DNA from: UMGS1519 sp050951005
GTDB taxonomy: Bacteria; Actinomycetota; Coriobacteriia; Coriobacteriales; Eggerthellaceae
NCBI GenBank assembly: GCA_050951005.1
Contig: JBMNIP010000004.1
Span: forward strand, 124,001 to 188,000
Length of the DNA stretch: 64,000 nucleotides
Direction: 5' to 3'
This document shows, piece after piece, positions 25,125 through 33,272 of this stretch (position 1 is its first letter; the number at the start of each line of letters is the position of its first letter). The notes beneath the pieces were generated by a model. That model did not search any database and was not told where the DNA came from. It saw only the letters and a program-made list of their open reading frames with translations. A program made the translations under genes and the position numbers.

Positions 25125-25200
25125 TGTATAACGTTAATACTCTATACAGATATATGAACTTGAAGTAGCATATACAGGCAGCAGCGGATCACCGAGCATC
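25125..25200 (+). promoter_or_regulatory. AT-rich control region upstream of argG
   Basis: The 99-base argR-argG gap and the end of argR are unusually AT-rich for this genome, with TATGC and GCATA half sites such as AATATGCGTAAATAATGTAT and TAGCATATACAGG. A second ArgR-controlled promoter for argGH is likely but not certain. Confidence 0.4.
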
Positions 25201-25223
25201 TGCTTGAAGGAAAGGAAACGGCA

Positions 25224-26441
25224 ATGGCTAAGGAAAAGGTGGTTCTGGCCTATTCGGGCGGACTGGATACGTCGGTCTGCGTGAAGTGGCTGATGGACGA
25301 GAAGGATCTCGATGTCTATTGCGTGGTCGGCGAAGTCGGCCAAGAGCATGACGGCTTGGAGAAAGTGCGCGACCGCGCCCTGGAAGTTGGCGCGAAGGAG
25401 TGCCGCATCGTCGATATGCGCCAGGAACTTGCCGACGAATATCTGGATAAAGCTCTTGCCGCAAATGCGCTCTACGAAGGGAAGTACCCGCTGCTTTCCG
25501 CATTAACCCGTCCGCTGATCTCCAAGCATTTGGTGGATATCGCCCATGAGGTCGGGGCGAAGTACATTGCCCATGGCTGCACAGGCAAGGGCAATGATCA
25601 GGTGCGCTTCGAGACTTCGATTGCCACGCTTGACCCGTCCATCGAGATTATCGCCCCGGTGCGTGAATGGGATCTGACAACCCGTGAATCGGAGATGGAA
25701 TACGCGGCGCAACATGGTGTGAAGATCGATGTTACGAAGAAGTCCCCGTACTCCATCGATGACAATCTTTGGGGCCGTGCCATCGAGTGTGGCGTGCTCG
25801 AAGATCCCTGGAACGAACCTCCGGATGATATTTGGACCACGACAGTCGATCCCGAGCAGGCGCCCGATACCCCTGAAGTTGTCGATCTCGAGTTCAAGGC
25901 CGGTTTGCCGGTGGCCGTCAACGGCGAGAAGATGAGCTATCTCGACATCATCTATCGCATGAACGAGATCGCCGGCCGCAACGGGTATGGCCGCTTGGAT
26001 ATGGTGGAGAACCGCCTCGTCGGTCTGAAGAGCCGCGAATGCTATGAGCAGCCGGGTGCCCTCGCTCTGATCACCGCGCATAAAGCGCTTGAGGACTGCT
26101 GCTTGGAGCTCGAGCTGATGCACTATAAGCCGCAGCTGGAGGCCGAATGGGCCATCCTGGTGTACAACGGCCAGTGGTTCAGCCCTTTGAAGAACGCTAT
26201 CGATGCATTCATGGCCTACAGCCAGCAATGCGTCACCGGCACCATCCGACTGAAATTCTACAAGGGCAGCTGCACCGTTATCGGGCGTAAGAGCGAGTAT
26301 TCCCTTTACGACCACAGCCTGGCTACCTACGGCGAGGGCGACACCTTTGACCGCACGCTGTCAAAAGGCTTCATCCAGCTATACCAGCTGCCGGTGAAGG
26401 TCTGGGCTGCCAATCGCCGCGAGAACGGTGTGTCCGAGTAA
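25224..26441 (+). CDS. argG: Argininosuccinate synthase
   Basis: The 405-residue enzyme condenses citrulline and aspartate using ATP. The ATP-pyrophosphatase P-loop is VVLAYSGGLDTSVCVKWL at the N-terminus; other family strings are YIAHGCTGKGNDQVRFE, APVREWDL, KKSPYSIDDNLWGRAIECG and FYKGSCTVIGRKS. The length is typical. AAGGAAAGGAAAC precedes the ATG. It forms the second half of the arginine route with argH; carbamoyl phosphate and argF genes are not in this window. Confidence 0.96.
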   Translation: MAKEKVVLAYSGGLDTSVCVKWLMDEKDLDVYCVVGEVGQEHDGLEKVRDRALEVGAKECRIVDMRQELADEYLDKALAANALYEGKYPLLSALTRPLISKHLVDIAHEVGAKYIAHGCTGKGNDQVRFETSIATLDPSIEIIAPVREWDLTTRESEMEYAAQHGVKIDVTKKSPYSIDDNLWGRAIECGVLEDPWNEPPDDIWTTTVDPEQAPDTPEVVDLEFKAGLPVAVNGEKMSYLDIIYRMNEIAGRNGYGRLDMVENRLVGLKSRECYEQPGALALITAHKALEDCCLELELMHYKPQLEAEWAILVYNGQWFSPLKNAIDAFMAYSQQCVTGTIRLKFYKGSCTVIGRKSEYSLYDHSLATYGEGDTFDRTLSKGFIQLYQLPVKVWAANRRENGVSE

Positions 26442-26524
26442 TATAGAATGGCGATTGGGCGTTGCGCTCTGCTTGCGGGCGGGGTAGATTGACGCGGAAG
26501 ATTCACGTAGCAGACAAGCATCAG

Positions 26525-26554
26525 GATGCCGGTCTTCGCGAGACCGGCATCTTT
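26525..26554 (+). terminator. Strong hairpin between argG and argH, terminator or attenuator
   Basis: GATGCCGGTCT (26525-26535) pairs perfectly over 11 bases with AGACCGGCATC (26541-26551) around a 5-base loop, followed by TTTC. It ends only 19 bases before the argH ATG and just upstream of its ribosome binding site. It could partly end argG transcripts, protect an mRNA end or set argH expression. Confidence 0.55.
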
Positions 26555-26572
26555 CATGAAGGAGGCTGGAAC

Positions 26573-27964
26573 ATGGCACTTTGGTCGGGTCGCTTCGAAC
26601 AGGGCGTCAGCGAATTCACCCAGCGGTATGGCGCATCGCTGCCGGTCGATAAGGCAATGTATCGTCAGGATATCGCCGGCTCCCGCGCCCATGCCCGCAT
26701 GCTGGCAGCACAGGGTATCATCTCCGAAGCAGATGCCGATGCCATCGTTGAAGGCCTGAACGGCATCGAGCAGGATATCGAGGATGGGAATTTCACCTTC
26801 GATATCAACGACGAGGATATCCATATGGCGGTCGAGAGGGCGCTGACCGAGCGCATCGGCGCACCTGGCGCCCGGCTGCATACCGGTCGGAGCCGCAACG
26901 ACCAGGTTGCCACCGATGATCGGCTCTTCGCCAAATCGCTGTGCGATGAGCTGCTTGAGGACCTGGTGGAGATCCGGCAGACGCTGCTCAATCAGGCGGA
27001 ACGTCATTTCGATGTCATCCTTCCCGGATATACCCATATGCAGCATGCCCAGCCGGTCCTGCTCTCACACCATCTGCTGGCCTATTTCTGGATGTTCTCC
27101 CGTGATTTCAGACGGGTGCATGCCGCGAAGCAGTCGGCTGATGCGAATCCGCTCGGCTCGGCAGCGCTGGCGGGAACCACCTATCCGCTCGATCGGCATA
27201 TGACCGCCGACTTTCTCGGGTTTTCCGAGGTCACGCCCAATTCGCTCGATGCGGTTTCAGATCGTGATTTCCTGTTGGACCTGGATTATGCGTGTGCCGT
27301 GGCCATGATGCATCTTTCGCGGCTGTGCGAGGAGATCGTGCTTTGGTCCACGTCCGAATTCGGGTTCATCACGCTTTCCGACTCTTTCTCTACGGGCAGT
27401 TCGATCATGCCCCAGAAGAAGAACCCCGATTTCGCCGAGCTGACCCGTGGCAAGATGGGGCGTGTGGTCGGTGATCTGGTTGCATTGCTCGTAACCATGA
27501 AATCCTTACCGCTTGCCTATAACAAGGATCTGCAGGAGGACAAAGAGGGGGTCATCGACGCCACGGAGACGCTGCATGATGCCCTGCGCTGCGTTGATGG
27601 CATGCTGTCGACCATGACCGTTCATCCCGAGGCCATGTACGAGCAGGCCCAGAAAGGCTTTCTCGCGGCGACCGATGTGGCTGATTACCTGGCGAAAAAG
27701 GGCATGCCGTTCCGCAAGGCGCATGAGGTCGTCGGCCATCTGGTGCTTGAATGCGAGAAACGCGGCTGTGACCTTTCCGATCTGACGCTTGACGATTTCA
27801 AGCGCGAAAGCGATCTGTTCGAAGCGGATATCGCTGGGGCGCTGGACTTGCCGGCGATTGTGCAAGCCCGCACCACAGAAGGCGGCACGGGAAATTCAGC
27901 CGTGCGTGCACAGATGGAGAAAGCGCAGGCCGTTCTCGAGCAGCACCGTGCGATGATACAATAG
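26573..27964 (+). CDS. argH: Argininosuccinate lyase
   Basis: A 463-residue fumarase/aspartase-superfamily enzyme splitting argininosuccinate into arginine and fumarate. It begins with the family start MALWSGRFEQGVSEFTQRYGASLPVD. The HTGRSRNDQVATD motif and the signature with the catalytic serine, GSSIMPQKKNPDFAEL (about residues 276-291), are intact. The ATG at 26573 follows AAGGAGG; upstream in-frame starts lie before the hairpin and lack support. Last gene of the arg cluster, 27 bases before the PBP gene. Confidence 0.96.
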   Translation: MALWSGRFEQGVSEFTQRYGASLPVDKAMYRQDIAGSRAHARMLAAQGIISEADADAIVEGLNGIEQDIEDGNFTFDINDEDIHMAVERALTERIGAPGARLHTGRSRNDQVATDDRLFAKSLCDELLEDLVEIRQTLLNQAERHFDVILPGYTHMQHAQPVLLSHHLLAYFWMFSRDFRRVHAAKQSADANPLGSAALAGTTYPLDRHMTADFLGFSEVTPNSLDAVSDRDFLLDLDYACAVAMMHLSRLCEEIVLWSTSEFGFITLSDSFSTGSSIMPQKKNPDFAELTRGKMGRVVGDLVALLVTMKSLPLAYNKDLQEDKEGVIDATETLHDALRCVDGMLSTMTVHPEAMYEQAQKGFLAATDVADYLAKKGMPFRKAHEVVGHLVLECEKRGCDLSDLTLDDFKRESDLFEADIAGALDLPAIVQARTTEGGTGNSAVRAQMEKAQAVLEQHRAMIQ

Positions 27965-27991
27965 GCTAATTGCATCGCATTTGGAGGTATC

Positions 27992-30199
27992 TTGGGCTCT
28001 CGGGTAATCAAGAACAGGCGCGGCACGAAACGCAAGCACCCCATCGTAGGCGTGCTCTACGTGCTCGGCGCCATCAGCTTACTGCTGATTATTTGCGGCA
28101 TCGGCTTCTTGGCGCTGTGCCAGTCATGGCTCGAGGACCTGCCGGATTATTCCGATCCGTCCAACTACCAGCTTTCCCAGAAGACGCGAGTATACGCGTC
28201 GGATCACAAGACGCTGCTTGCCGAGTTCTATACCGAAGACCGGGATCCGGTGACGAAGGACCAGATCTCCAATCTGGTATGGGAAGGCACCGTCGATACC
28301 GAAGACGAGCGCTTCTACGAACACCACGGCGTCGATTTGCAGGGTATCCTCCGTGCCCTCGTGGTGAACCTTTCGGGCACCGGTTCCGAGGGTGCTTCCA
28401 CCATCACGCAGCAGCTGGTGCGCAATACGGTGCTTGCCGACGAGGCAAGCGAGAACACCCTGAAACGCAAGGTCCGCGAAGCTTATATTGCGGTGAAGCT
28501 CGAGCAGATGTACTCGAAGGATGAAATTCTCCTCATGTACCTGAATACCATCAACTATGGCTCGGGCACCTATGGAATCCAGGCGGCAGCACAGAAATAC
28601 TATTCCACGGATGCCGACAAGCTGACTGTCGCCCAGGCGGCAACGCTCATCGGTATTCCCCAGTCTCCGTCTGAGAACAACCCCATCGACCATCCTTCCA
28701 CCTGCAAGAAACGTCGAAACCTCGTGCTCCAGCGTATGCTGACGCATGGCACGATCACCCAGGAGCAATACGACAAGGCGGTCAAGCAGAAGCTGAACCT
28801 GAAGGTGCAGGATAAGAAGTCCGAAAACGGCATCTACAAATACCCTTATTTCACCAGCTACGTACGGGATACCTTGCTTGATATGTATTCTTCGGATGCG
28901 GTCTACAAGGGCGGCCTGACTGTCTACACCACACTCGATAAAAAGGTGCAGAATGCGGCGAATCAGGCATGCCGAAAGAAGGAGGCCTCGATTGCAAGCG
29001 ACCTCGAGGTAGCTATGTCGGTCGTCGATCCTTCTAACGGCTATGTAAAGGCTATTGTCGGCGGACGGGATTATTCGAAGAACCAATACAACCTGGCTAC
29101 GCAAGCACAGCGGCAGCCGGGATCATCGTTCAAGACATTCACGTTGCTCGCGTGCATAGAAAACCACATGAATCCGAATACCACATACGTGAACTGCGGT
29201 TCGACTGCCACGCTGGGAAACTGGACGGTGTCCAATATCGACAACAACGATTACGGTACGCGTACGGTAACCTCGGCTTTTGCCGTCTCGTCGAACACGG
29301 GCTTCGCACGCCTGTGCAAATGGGTCGGTCCTTCCAAAGTGGTCGACATGGCCAAACGGTGCGGCATCACCTCGAAACTGTATGCGGTTCCATCGATTAC
29401 CCTCGGTTCATACGGGGTCACTCCGCTTGAGATGTCGGTTGCGTATGCAACCATCGCGAACGGCGGTACGCACCATGATGCACGGTGTATCTCCGAGGTA
29501 AAGGACTCAAACGGCAATACCATCTACACCGCCGACACCACCGGTACCAAGGTAATCGATACCGATGTGGCGATGGCGGCTGAGAAATCCATGGAGAAAG
29601 TGCTTGAAACCGGCGGTACCGGCACGGCCGCGAAACTCAGCAACGGTCAAGCGGCTGCAGGTAAGACGGGCACCTCGGAGAATTACCGTGACAGCTGGTT
29701 CTGCGGATTCACGCCCCAGTATTCGGTGGCTATCTGGATGGGTGCTCGCCAAGAGCGCTCCATGGATTCGAGCGCCGAAGTCTCCGATGTCTTCTCCGAT
29801 TTCATGACGACTGCGTTGGAAGGGCAGGAAACGGAGGAGTTCCCTGAGGCAGATACTCCGTCATACAAGGAGGTCAACGATTCGAGCCTTGGGATTTATT
29901 CGCGGTCATCCAGCTCCTCGAGCTCCTCTGGGTCTTCGAGCGGTTCCGTATCTTCAACCACTACCTCCACGGGGAGCACTGCTTCGAGTTCCAGTGCCTC
30001 GAGTTCAACCGGCGCCCAGAATAGTTCAGGCTCCGATAGCACGACGAAATCCACCACTGCGACGGCGGCCGCCTATCGAACCGAGGGCTCCGACCTTACG
30101 GAGGGTGATGATGTTCTTAATGAGAACGAGCTGTTTGCCTCTTCAACCCGTGGTGCGTTGCGCTATTATCCCAAATCGAGTGATAAGTCGGTGGCGTAG
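27992..30199 (+). CDS. Class A penicillin-binding protein (transglycosylase/transpeptidase)
   Basis: The 735-residue PBP has one membrane helix (about 20-45), then a GT51 transglycosylase domain with TEDERFYEHHGVD, GASTITQQLVRN and RKVREAYIAVKLE. The transpeptidase follows, with the catalytic serine in PGSSFKTF (about residue 378), SSN in AVSSNTGFA and KTG in AAGKTGTSENYRD. The C-terminal 90 residues are a Ser/Thr-rich low-complexity tail. It builds and crosslinks peptidoglycan outside the membrane. The TTG start at 27992 is supported by GGAGGT just upstream. It is paralogous to the PBP at 30952. Confidence 0.94.
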   Translation: MGSRVIKNRRGTKRKHPIVGVLYVLGAISLLLIICGIGFLALCQSWLEDLPDYSDPSNYQLSQKTRVYASDHKTLLAEFYTEDRDPVTKDQISNLVWEGTVDTEDERFYEHHGVDLQGILRALVVNLSGTGSEGASTITQQLVRNTVLADEASENTLKRKVREAYIAVKLEQMYSKDEILLMYLNTINYGSGTYGIQAAAQKYYSTDADKLTVAQAATLIGIPQSPSENNPIDHPSTCKKRRNLVLQRMLTHGTITQEQYDKAVKQKLNLKVQDKKSENGIYKYPYFTSYVRDTLLDMYSSDAVYKGGLTVYTTLDKKVQNAANQACRKKEASIASDLEVAMSVVDPSNGYVKAIVGGRDYSKNQYNLATQAQRQPGSSFKTFTLLACIENHMNPNTTYVNCGSTATLGNWTVSNIDNNDYGTRTVTSAFAVSSNTGFARLCKWVGPSKVVDMAKRCGITSKLYAVPSITLGSYGVTPLEMSVAYATIANGGTHHDARCISEVKDSNGNTIYTADTTGTKVIDTDVAMAAEKSMEKVLETGGTGTAAKLSNGQAAAGKTGTSENYRDSWFCGFTPQYSVAIWMGARQERSMDSSAEVSDVFSDFMTTALEGQETEEFPEADTPSYKEVNDSSLGIYSRSSSSSSSSGSSSGSVSSTTTSTGSTASSSSASSSTGAQNSSGSDSTTKSTTATAAAYRTEGSDLTEGDDVLNENELFASSTRGALRYYPKSSDKSVA

Positions 30200-30223
30200 G
30201 GTGCCACTGCAGAAGGTAGGCTC

Positions 30224-30724
30224 ATGAAATCGAAGAAAGTTCTCATCGTCATTGTCGCTGCGCTGTGTTTTGCGATTGCTGGAGCGCTGGCCGGATGCGG
30301 GTCGGAAACGGTGTCCGATTCCTCCTCGTCCAGCTCCGATTCGGCCTCGGCGAACCGCAGTTACATGTCCAGTGCGAACACGATCATCGAAGAGCTCCAG
30401 GATAATCTGAACGATTTCTCCGATGCGGTAGCCGAGGATGACCTGGTATCGATGAAGGCGGCGATGAAAAAGGCCGACAAGAGCATCGCCAAGTTCGAAA
30501 AGCTCCAGCCGCCCGACGATCTCAAGTCCGTGCACGAGGAGTACACCAAGGGCTGTGACGAACTGAAGGAAGCGCTTTCGGAATACGTCGATTTATATAG
30601 CGACCAGCAGAAATCGAAGCTTTCCGACAGCGAGTACGGCAAGCGTTTGAAGTCCATCCAGAAGAAGTACAACAGCGGCATAAAGCACCTGAAGGCAGGT
30701 GACGAGAAGGTCACTTCGCTGTAG
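30224..30724 (+). CDS. Small lipoprotein of unknown function
   Basis: A 166-residue protein with a type II signal peptide: KSKK, hydrophobic core, and lipobox LAGC with the acylated cysteine at about residue 25. A Ser-rich linker follows, then a helical domain (about 45-166) of heptad-like Leu/Lys/Glu sequence with IIEELQDNLNDFSDAV and KSIAKFEKLQPPDDLKSVHEEY. That helical part recalls bacterial cell-wall or sporulation-associated four-helix proteins of unknown role. It follows the PBP gene by 24 bases and probably shares its transcript, ending at the terminator at 30756. Confidence 0.8.
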   Translation: MKSKKVLIVIVAALCFAIAGALAGCGSETVSDSSSSSSDSASANRSYMSSANTIIEELQDNLNDFSDAVAEDDLVSMKAAMKKADKSIAKFEKLQPPDDLKSVHEEYTKGCDELKEALSEYVDLYSDQQKSKLSDSEYGKRLKSIQKKYNSGIKHLKAGDEKVTSL

Positions 30725-30755
30725 GAAATCCCTGCGAAGAAGTTATCCGCTTGCG

Positions 30756-30794
30756 AATGCGGTCCTGCTGCCCGGTAACAGGACCGCATTTTTC
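30756..30794 (+). terminator. Rho-independent terminator
   Basis: A perfect 12-bp stem AATGCGGTCCTG (30756-30767) pairs with CAGGACCGCATT (30779-30790), then a T-run. It ends the PBP-lipoprotein unit. The stretch from 30795 to 30951, between convergent genes, shows nothing else. Confidence 0.88.
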
Positions 30795-30951
30795 GGCGGT
30801 AACAGCGGAAAACGGTGCTGCATGCGTGCCGTCAATATATGGTGTGGCTTTCATCGAGAGCCGGTGATGCAACCTGCGAAAGGGACATGGCACGATACCT
30901 GCCGTCCTGGTCGCTATCGTTCGATTAAGTCCCGCGGGATAGTAATTTGTA

Positions 30952-33117
30952 TCAGCTGTTGTGCTTGTGGGTTATCGTTCCGGCGCTCTCATCGTATTCG
31001 TAGGTATCGCCGTTGCTGTCGGTGTAGGTATAATTCCCCGTCGAATCGTCGTAGACATACTTCCTGCCATAGTTGTCGACGTAATAATGGTTAGAGGAAC
31101 TGCTCGTTGCCGTTGACGAGGAAGTTGCATTTTGCCCCGACGAGCTTGACTCCCACTGCTGGTTCGTTGAGGCGGATGAAGACGATGACGACGAGCCGGA
31201 ACCCGTATTCGATCCGCTCAGCTGGCCGTTGCTGTTGTACTCGCTGTTGTAGCTGGGATCAGCCGCGGTGGCAAAGCTCTGATGGGGGGAGTTCGTAAGG
31301 GCCTTTTCCATATATGTGCGCCACACATAGCAGCAATCCAAACCGGGAAGACTCTTCTCCTGCCGCGAGCCCATCCAGACGGTCGTGCTGAGCTGTGGGG
31401 TATAACCGCAAAGCCAATGATCGCGATAACTCTCGGAGGTTCCCGTTTTTCCAGCCGCTTCCTGTCCGTTGGTCAACTGGGCGGCAACCGCTGTTCCCTG
31501 CGTGAATACGGTGCGCATCACCTTCACTGCTGCGCTGCAAACCTCATCGGATAGAGCTTTCGTACCGGTGTCCTTCCATTCGTACACGGTATTGCCATCA
31601 CGGTCGAGTACTTGCGTCACGGCTGTGGGCGTGCGCTGAGTACCGCCGTTCGCGAAGGTTGCGAACGCACCGCACATCTCCAACGGCGTGACGCCTGAAG
31701 TGCCGAGGGTCAGCGAGTCGACCTCATCGAGCGTCGAGCTGATGCCGCACCGTTTGGCCAACGCGGCGACCTTGTCGGCTCCGACTGCCTGGATTAGCCG
31801 TGCAAAGCCGGTGTTTGACGACACCGCGAAGGCGCTTTGGATGCTGCGTATGCCGTAATTGACGTTGTTGATATTCTCGACGCGCCAGTTGCCGAGCTGA
31901 GCGGGGGATGTGCAGTTGAGCATCGTTGCCGGGTTGATGCCCTCTTCAATGGCGGTGGTGAGCGTGAATGCCTTGAACGAAGATCCCGCCTGCCGCGAAG
32001 CCTGGGTTACCAAGTTGAATTGATCATTGCGATAGTTCTTCCCGCCGACAAGTGCTTTGATGTATCCGTTGCTCGGGTCTATCGAGACAAGCGCAATCTC
32101 GGCGCCGTTGTCATATCCCCAGGCATCGTATTGGGCCTGACATGCCTTCTCGGCATCCTCCTGCAAAGAGGTATCCAGGGTGGTGTAGACAGTCAGGCCG
32201 CCTTCGTAGACGTCTTCGGTGCCCAGGTTCTCTAGCAGGGTGTCCCGTACATAGCTGGTGAAATAGGGATATTTGTAAATGCCGTCGATATCGTTGCCAG
32301 AGGAATCGACATCCAGATTCAGGGGTTCTTCTTTCAGGGAGTCGGCTTCCTCTTGGCTTATCCGCCCGGTATCGGCCAAGCGCTGCAGAACCACATTGCG
32401 ACGATTCTTACAGGCTTTCGGGTGTGTCGTCGGCGTCAGGGATGTGGGGGATTGGGGAATGCCGACCAGCGTCGCGGCCTCCAGCACCGTAAGGTTCTTC
32501 GCATGCTTGGAGAAGTAGTGTTTTGCGGCGGCCTCGATGCCGTAGCAGTTATCACCATAGTTGATGGTGTTCAGATACAGCATGAGGATGTCATCCTTGC
32601 TCAGCTGGTTTTCCAACTCGATGGCCAGGGCCGCCTCGCGCACCTTTCGCTTCAGGGTGGCTTCGCTTGCCTCGTCGGCGAGAACGGTGTTGCGCACAAG
32701 CTGCTGCGTGATGGTGGAGGCGCCTTGGCGGCTGCTGCCGGTCAGATTGTTCACTAACGCACGGGCTACGCCTATCGGGTCGATTGCCCCGTGGTTGTAG
32801 AAGCGATTGTCCTCGGTTGCAAGCGTGGTCCCGATAACGGTATCGCCCATCTCATCAAGGTCGATGGGCTGCCGATCCTGGAGAAAGAATTTTGCGAGAA
32901 CGGTTGTCTTGTCTGCGGCATAGACCGTCGTCGTATTTGAATTCTGATAATCCATGATGTTGTCGGTGGAAGGCAGGTCCTGGCACCAGTAGTTGAACAA
33001 CGCGACGCACACGACGACCATCAGGGCAAATACTCCGAGAATGCCAACAAGCACTCGTCTGCCCCGATGGTGGTTGCGCCCCTTGTCTTTGGGTCTTGTG
33101 TGTTCTGCATGCTTCAT
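30952..33117 (-). CDS. Class A penicillin-binding protein, second paralogue
   Basis: A 721-residue class A PBP with the same layout as the neighbour at 27992: a membrane helix near 25-45, GT51 motifs (TEDNRFYNHGAID, GASTITQQLVRN) and transpeptidase motifs (AGSSFKAF with catalytic Ser, AVSSNTGFA, AAGKTGTSESYRD). The C-terminal 110 residues begin Ser/Asn/Gln-rich and end in a repetitive Tyr/Asp/Gly stretch (YYVDNYGRKYVYDD, YTYTDSNGDTYEYDE), possibly a wall-binding tail. TATAAT at complement 33127-33132 places the transcript start about 3 bases before the ATG, with no ribosome binding site, so the message may be leaderless. Divergent from the U32 gene. Confidence 0.93.
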   Translation of the reverse strand: MKHAEHTRPKDKGRNHHRGRRVLVGILGVFALMVVVCVALFNYWCQDLPSTDNIMDYQNSNTTTVYAADKTTVLAKFFLQDRQPIDLDEMGDTVIGTTLATEDNRFYNHGAIDPIGVARALVNNLTGSSRQGASTITQQLVRNTVLADEASEATLKRKVREAALAIELENQLSKDDILMLYLNTINYGDNCYGIEAAAKHYFSKHAKNLTVLEAATLVGIPQSPTSLTPTTHPKACKNRRNVVLQRLADTGRISQEEADSLKEEPLNLDVDSSGNDIDGIYKYPYFTSYVRDTLLENLGTEDVYEGGLTVYTTLDTSLQEDAEKACQAQYDAWGYDNGAEIALVSIDPSNGYIKALVGGKNYRNDQFNLVTQASRQAGSSFKAFTLTTAIEEGINPATMLNCTSPAQLGNWRVENINNVNYGIRSIQSAFAVSSNTGFARLIQAVGADKVAALAKRCGISSTLDEVDSLTLGTSGVTPLEMCGAFATFANGGTQRTPTAVTQVLDRDGNTVYEWKDTGTKALSDEVCSAAVKVMRTVFTQGTAVAAQLTNGQEAAGKTGTSESYRDHWLCGYTPQLSTTVWMGSRQEKSLPGLDCCYVWRTYMEKALTNSPHQSFATAADPSYNSEYNSNGQLSGSNTGSGSSSSSSSASTNQQWESSSSGQNATSSSTATSSSSNHYYVDNYGRKYVYDDSTGNYTYTDSNGDTYEYDESAGTITHKHNS

Positions 33118-33126
33118 GGTGAGAAT

Positions 33127-33132
33127 ATTATA
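33127..33132 (-). promoter_or_regulatory. -10 element (TATAAT) of the second PBP gene
   Basis: TATAAT on the minus strand ends 9 bases from the ATG at 33117, so initiation would fall almost on the start codon. No good -35 was found at standard spacing. Confidence 0.5.
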
Positions 33133-33272
33133 AAGTGAGACGACAACGGAACGGGCCGTTATGTCAATGCAGATGGGAAAATCCGCAGTCAGGCAGCCAT
33201 TTTAGGGATTTCTAAACACTGCGGTGCAAATAAGGATGCATTGTCCGGCAGGCTGGATGGGAGTGAAGAATA

